Source: Typha latifolia (lineage: Eukaryota > Streptophyta > Magnoliopsida > Poales > Typhaceae). Taken from it: DNA of 64,000 nucleotides. Where the stretch lies: contig CM034102.1 of assembly GCA_019914945.1 (NCBI GenBank), positions 5,321,501 through 5,385,500 on the forward strand, read 5' to 3'. The translations under genes and the position numbers were made by a program. Shown piece after piece: positions 60,501 through 64,000 of the stretch (positions are counted from its first letter, which is position 1; each line of letters begins with the position of its first letter). Under the pieces are notes generated by a model. It was not told the origin of the DNA. It saw only the letters and a list, made by a program, of their open reading frames with translations, and ran no database searches.

Positions 60501-60918
60501 ATGTTTAGACGATGAGCAGGCAAAATCATCTACCAAAGTATCTCTTCTTTCTTTCCCAGTTTTATGTTTTGGTCGCAGAGATCATAAACTAAATCACCAT
60601 AAAATTAATTGACAGAAAAGAAAAATAAGCATAGTCTATCAAACAATATTATATCATTCCAAATTCGTCCAAAGTCGTTTGTTACAATATTTTTCCACAC
60701 AATACAATGTAATACTCAAGCTCAAGAGGGATAGATGGGGAGATAGAAGATGGAAAAATTAACAAGAATGAAGATAAAGTTTATGAAATTAAACGGGAGT
60801 AGAGAGCGGCCATATGTATTAACTGTAAGATAAAAAGTCTTGCAAGGTCAAGAAAAAAAACTTACAACATCGACCTATTAAATTAAAAAAAGAAAAAGAA
60901 AAAAGAAGAAGTAAAAGC
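57546..60918. other. 3.4-kb gene-poor region
   Basis: A GC-richer patch at 57740-58070 has overlapping frames in two registers (GATGGTGAATGGGTGATCGA-type repetition) and no recognised product, probably repeat-derived. The remainder is AT-rich with nothing I can support. The last 200 bp would be the 3' flank of the small gene at 60.9 kb. Confidence 0.5.
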
Positions 60919-61071
60919 TCAGCAAGGATAGCACCATTCACAGATAGCACAGCACGCACAGTGGCCCTTCAACCTTCTCCTCTTAAACCATCCGAAGCTG
61001 CTTTCAAGAATGACATCCCATAAGCATAGATGATCAAAGAGGAAGGCAAAAGGCATGGTAGTCTTGGACAT
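60919..61071 (-). CDS. Putative small cysteine-rich peptide, 50 aa, unrecognised
   Basis: A single-exon ATG frame of 50 codons, starting MSKTTMPFAFLFDHLCLWDV and ending with RRRLKGHCACCAICEWCYPC, the Cys-rich tail having CxCCxxCxxCxxC spacing. A basic RRR(L)K cluster precedes the tail; there is no classical signal peptide, though residues 7-21 are hydrophobic. The frame is preceded on the same strand by a TATA box (61168-61161) and a leader of about 60 nt containing AGGGTTTA, so transcription is plausible. I do not recognise the family: it is not a DVL/RTFL, metallothionein, CYSTM or taximin pattern as I know them. The tail could bind a metal or be palmitoylated (inference). It could also be a chance frame or the first part of a spliced gene. 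Confidence 0.42.
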   Translation of the reverse strand: MSKTTMPFAFLFDHLCLWDVILESSFGWFKRRRLKGHCACCAICEWCYPC

Positions 61072-61160
61072 TTTAGATGTAGATGTAAACCCTAAGCTAA
61101 AGTACTTGGGAATTAGAAAGACTCTGGTGCATGTACTAAGTGTTGGAGAGGGGGAGGCTT

Positions 61161-61168
61161 CTTATATA
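61161..61168 (-). promoter_or_regulatory. Putative TATA box of the Cys-rich peptide gene
   Basis: TATATAAG on the minus strand, 90 bp upstream of the ATG at 61071. Expected start site is about 61131; an ATG at 61132 with an 11-codon frame lies at or just outside the leader. Confidence 0.45.
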
Positions 61169-62260
61169 GAAAGAAAAAGGCACTGTGGGAAGAGTTAATG
61201 TGATGAGGTGAAAAAGGGAAGTAGGCTGACAATCCAATGCATGCACCTGTGTGTTTCTCCTCTCTGCTATCAGAAGAGAAGTTGAACCCATCACTCAACT
61301 CCACATGTAAATTGATACAGAAACCAAGGCCATAGGATGGCAAACTAGGAGAAGAAATGGCAAGGAAAATGGATGGTGACTGTTCAAAGACTTAGCTTGT
61401 GTTACATTCACATCACAATATATATCACATCTCTTCTCTCCCAACTCACGCAACTTAGGGAGCAAAAGGTATTGGTTGCTGAGATAAAACGAGTGAGTAA
61501 GAAATAAATCTCCCCCTTGTTTCAGAAAAACAAACACCTAACAAAAAATCGTGTATTTCTTTTATGTACTCCAGTTCTGAAGAAAGCTATAATAAAAAGA
61601 GAATTTATCCTATTTTTGCAGATTATTTGTTTGCCCTTCAATCTTTTTACATGATGAATGGAGTTAAAGCTACAGAAGGACTAAACTAGGTGAGAAGAGG
61701 TAGATGAATTGGTCACCTCTCATTAATGTTGACTTATACTTCTTTGGAAAAAGGAGCAGTTGCTAATAAATAGGCTATGATGAATGCCTTTAACTAGAAA
61801 ACCACTCATGCTTTTACCAAGCAAAAAAAACAAAATACTCAATGCATGGTTTTCTTATATATATATATATATATATATTTAATGTAACCTACAACTGAGC
61901 CACGGTGCATCTAAATTATATATATAATGCTATAATAAATACTAAATATTAATCTAATATTTATGGGAAGAATCAAATTAATACCCTTTGTAATGTCGTG
62001 ATAAGAATGTCACCTGAGTCACTAAGATATAGCAATGACTTTCGTGTATGCTTTTCATTCATATGTTGTTTCATAAAAATTGTTTAGGGTCCAGGTGTAT
62101 CCCTAATGTCACAAGTTGAGCCTTGAATCTTAATGCTTATGCATGAGTAGCTACATTTTTGTAATGATGCCCCTGGACTTAGTTTATTATCTCACAAATG
62201 TTACTTATACGTAATTTGAACATAATTAACGAGCTTGAAATAAAAAGTTAATTATGTTTC

Positions 62261-62540
62261 ACAGTTTTATTATAAATTTTATTGTAACTGAACAATTATA
62301 TTTTCTGTTTCAAAGTTTATTTTTACCTTATTCACAGTTATTAAATATTTATATTTTTGTAAAATTTACAGTTTTATTATGTAATTCTCAGTAATTAAAT
62401 AATTATATTTTCTGTTTCATTCTTTTATTACAAAATTCACACTTATTAAACACTTATAATTTTACAAATTTTATAATTTTATTATGTAATATATAGTTAT
62501 TAAATATTTGTATTTTCTGTTTTGCAGCAGTTAATAAATA
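62261..62540. repeat. AT-rich tandem repeat, about 106-bp unit, 2.7 copies
   Basis: Units start at 62261 (ACAGTTTTATTATAAATT), 62368 (ACAGTTTTATTATGTAATT) and 62473 (ATAATTTTATTATGTAATAT). Each contains a TTATATTTTCTGTTTC- or TTGTATTTTCTGTTTT-like word. The segment to 62720 continues as the repeat related to 18080-18440. Confidence 0.75.
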
Positions 62541-63342
62541 TTATGGTAATATAATAATATAATAACACAAAAAAGTTAGATTATATAAAATGCACATATT
62601 TTCTTTCTCACTATTTATTAAAGGGCAAAGTTAAATAAAAAATGAAAAATAAATTTTAATATGTTAAGGGACAACCAAAATAGGTCTAACCTATGAAAAC
62701 GAAAATGCATTATGCTTTTTTGAAAAGAAAATTCATAAATTTCATTTATATATATCATGTGGTAACTATGTCCATGAATGCATTAAACGGAGAGATTTTA
62801 ACGAGAAATAATTAATAGAAAATTTTATCAAAAATATCGTAGGTCTTGGTTTTATTACTGCCTTTTATTTTAATATCTCAAAAATATTATGGTAGTAATT
62901 TTATTAATGGATAATTAGCACATAGATAAATTAAATGACATATAAAATATAAAACGATCTTAACGCCTCTGAATATTAAGATCAAAGTAAGAAAAAAATG
63001 GTAATCAAATCATATTTTGAAACATATAAGGTTTAAAGTATAAATATCCATACGACTAGACGTGACATGAATGTAGCATTACTTTTGATATAAAAAAAAT
63101 ATTTAAGAAATAATATTGCATGGGGTACAGTATCAACTAGCCCACGTCACACCAGCGTATCAAGATTCGTGCTTAGAACTTGGACCGTACAAATACTATT
63201 CATGGCATGCGCCTGCGTGCATGCGTTCACATGCACGTACAAATTAAACACACACACAGAGACTACTCGTCATAACCCCCCTCCTATCTTTTGCTCAGCT
63301 TCACAAATAGAGAAAGATCATAGACAATAATATATATATATA

Positions 63343-63590
63343 AGAAAATTTTGTATATAATACCTTACTTTTTAACAAAATTTATAATTTATAATTTATA
63401 TTTTTATTATTAATAAATTAAACATTATAATTTCTAAAATAACTAAAATATCCTTAGTATGACTTGGTTTTTAATATTTTCATAATGTTTTTTAGTATAA
63501 TTAACTTAATCAAAATATTTAGTAAAATTTAACTAACAAATGAGGAGTTATGCAAATTTTATAATATATAAATATAGCTAGGATTTTATA
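63343..63590. mobile_element. MITE-like repeat, copy B (inverted relative to copy A at 35325-35655)
   Basis: Matches copy A in reverse orientation through CTAAAATAACTAAAATA, TTAGTATGACTTGG and AGTATAATTAACTTAA, as described for copy A. Ends and target duplication not resolved. Confidence 0.55.
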
Positions 63591-64000
63591 AGATATACTG
63601 TAGGGTTTCCTGGGTTCCTGAGTAAGTGTTAGCATTATTGAGATTGTAATCTAGCCTAGGTAGCTAGGTAGCTAAGCCCTATAGCTTCTTTGTAGGATGT
63701 AATGATTCCAGTTTACAGAGAATCCCTGCAACAGTACACTCATGCATGTGTAGACATACTTCCAGGAAGTGACAACACAGCTAGTGAGTGGATGGATTCA
63801 AAAACAAGGAGATAATAGAAGAGATTTGCATGTTGGTTTGCATGCAGGAGTAATTACTAGCTTTAGGTACCAATCAACCAGGCGGGTAGTTTTAGTAGCT
63901 ACTGCTACTGTAGTAATTATTTGGAATTGAATGGGTTGGGTAGCTAGCATTAATTAATGCATGAGGTTTCTTCTTCTTTTTTTTGGATAATTTGTACCTA

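Larger units (their letters stand above)
61072..64000. other. Gene-poor AT-rich end of the window
   Basis: Apart from the leader of the Cys-rich candidate, this holds a (TA)n run (61854-61878), a 106-bp AT-rich minisatellite (62261-62540) with flanking repeat, and MITE copy B (63343-63590). The final 400 bp show no recognisable gene. Confidence 0.5.

Overview
The window is nuclear DNA from a flowering plant. The genes have GT..AG introns, AT-rich intergenic DNA, plastid-targeted proteins and plant-specific families. GC-rich single-exon genes (the VQ protein, the steroid-binding protein, the small protein at 30.5 kb) and best resemblance to monocot family members suggest a monocot, probably not a grass, but I cannot name the species. 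No CRISPR array, rRNA, convincing tRNA or intact autonomous transposon was seen.

Layout. 0.5-2.1 kb (+): HDR1-like coiled-coil protein, 3 exons. 3.7-4.0 kb (-): cytochrome b5-fold steroid-binding protein. 5.1-11.1 kb (-): complete 8-exon MGDG synthase. 11.1-16.8 kb: gene-free, repeat-rich. 16.8-17.2 kb (-): VQ-motif protein. 19.1-23.2 kb (-): P-type PPR protein whose N-terminus is out of frame with its only good start codon. 23.2-26.5 kb: tandem repeats and a MITE-like element. 26.5-29.1 kb (+): plastid DnaJ-type zinc-finger protein. 30.5-30.8 kb (+): small protein of unknown function. 31.1-34.4 kb (+): serine-incorporator (SERINC) membrane protein. 35.8-42.5 kb (+): 11-exon PHD/AWS/SET histone methyltransferase of the ASHR3 type. 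43.8-45.8 kb (+): class III peroxidase. 45.8-50.9 kb: repeats, including a fold-back MITE and a decayed hAT end. 50.9-53.8 kb (-): S-adenosylmethionine decarboxylase with a spliced leader carrying the conserved tiny and small uORFs. 56.2-57.6 kb: a complete non-autonomous hAT element with 12-bp TIRs and an 8-bp target duplication. 60.9-61.2 kb (-): a possible unannotated gene for a 50-residue Cys-rich peptide.

These are ordinary single-copy housekeeping or regulatory genes, not a pathway cluster. Three act or are predicted to act in plastids (MGDG synthase, DnaJ zinc finger, PPR). The least ordinary items are the Cys-rich mini-gene at 61 kb, the PPR N-terminal frame break, the SAMDC double-uORF switch with an intron inside the uORF, and several recent micro-duplications in and beside exons. 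Exon coordinates were obtained by splicing by eye on GT/AG and on family similarity recalled from memory, with reading phase checked at every junction.
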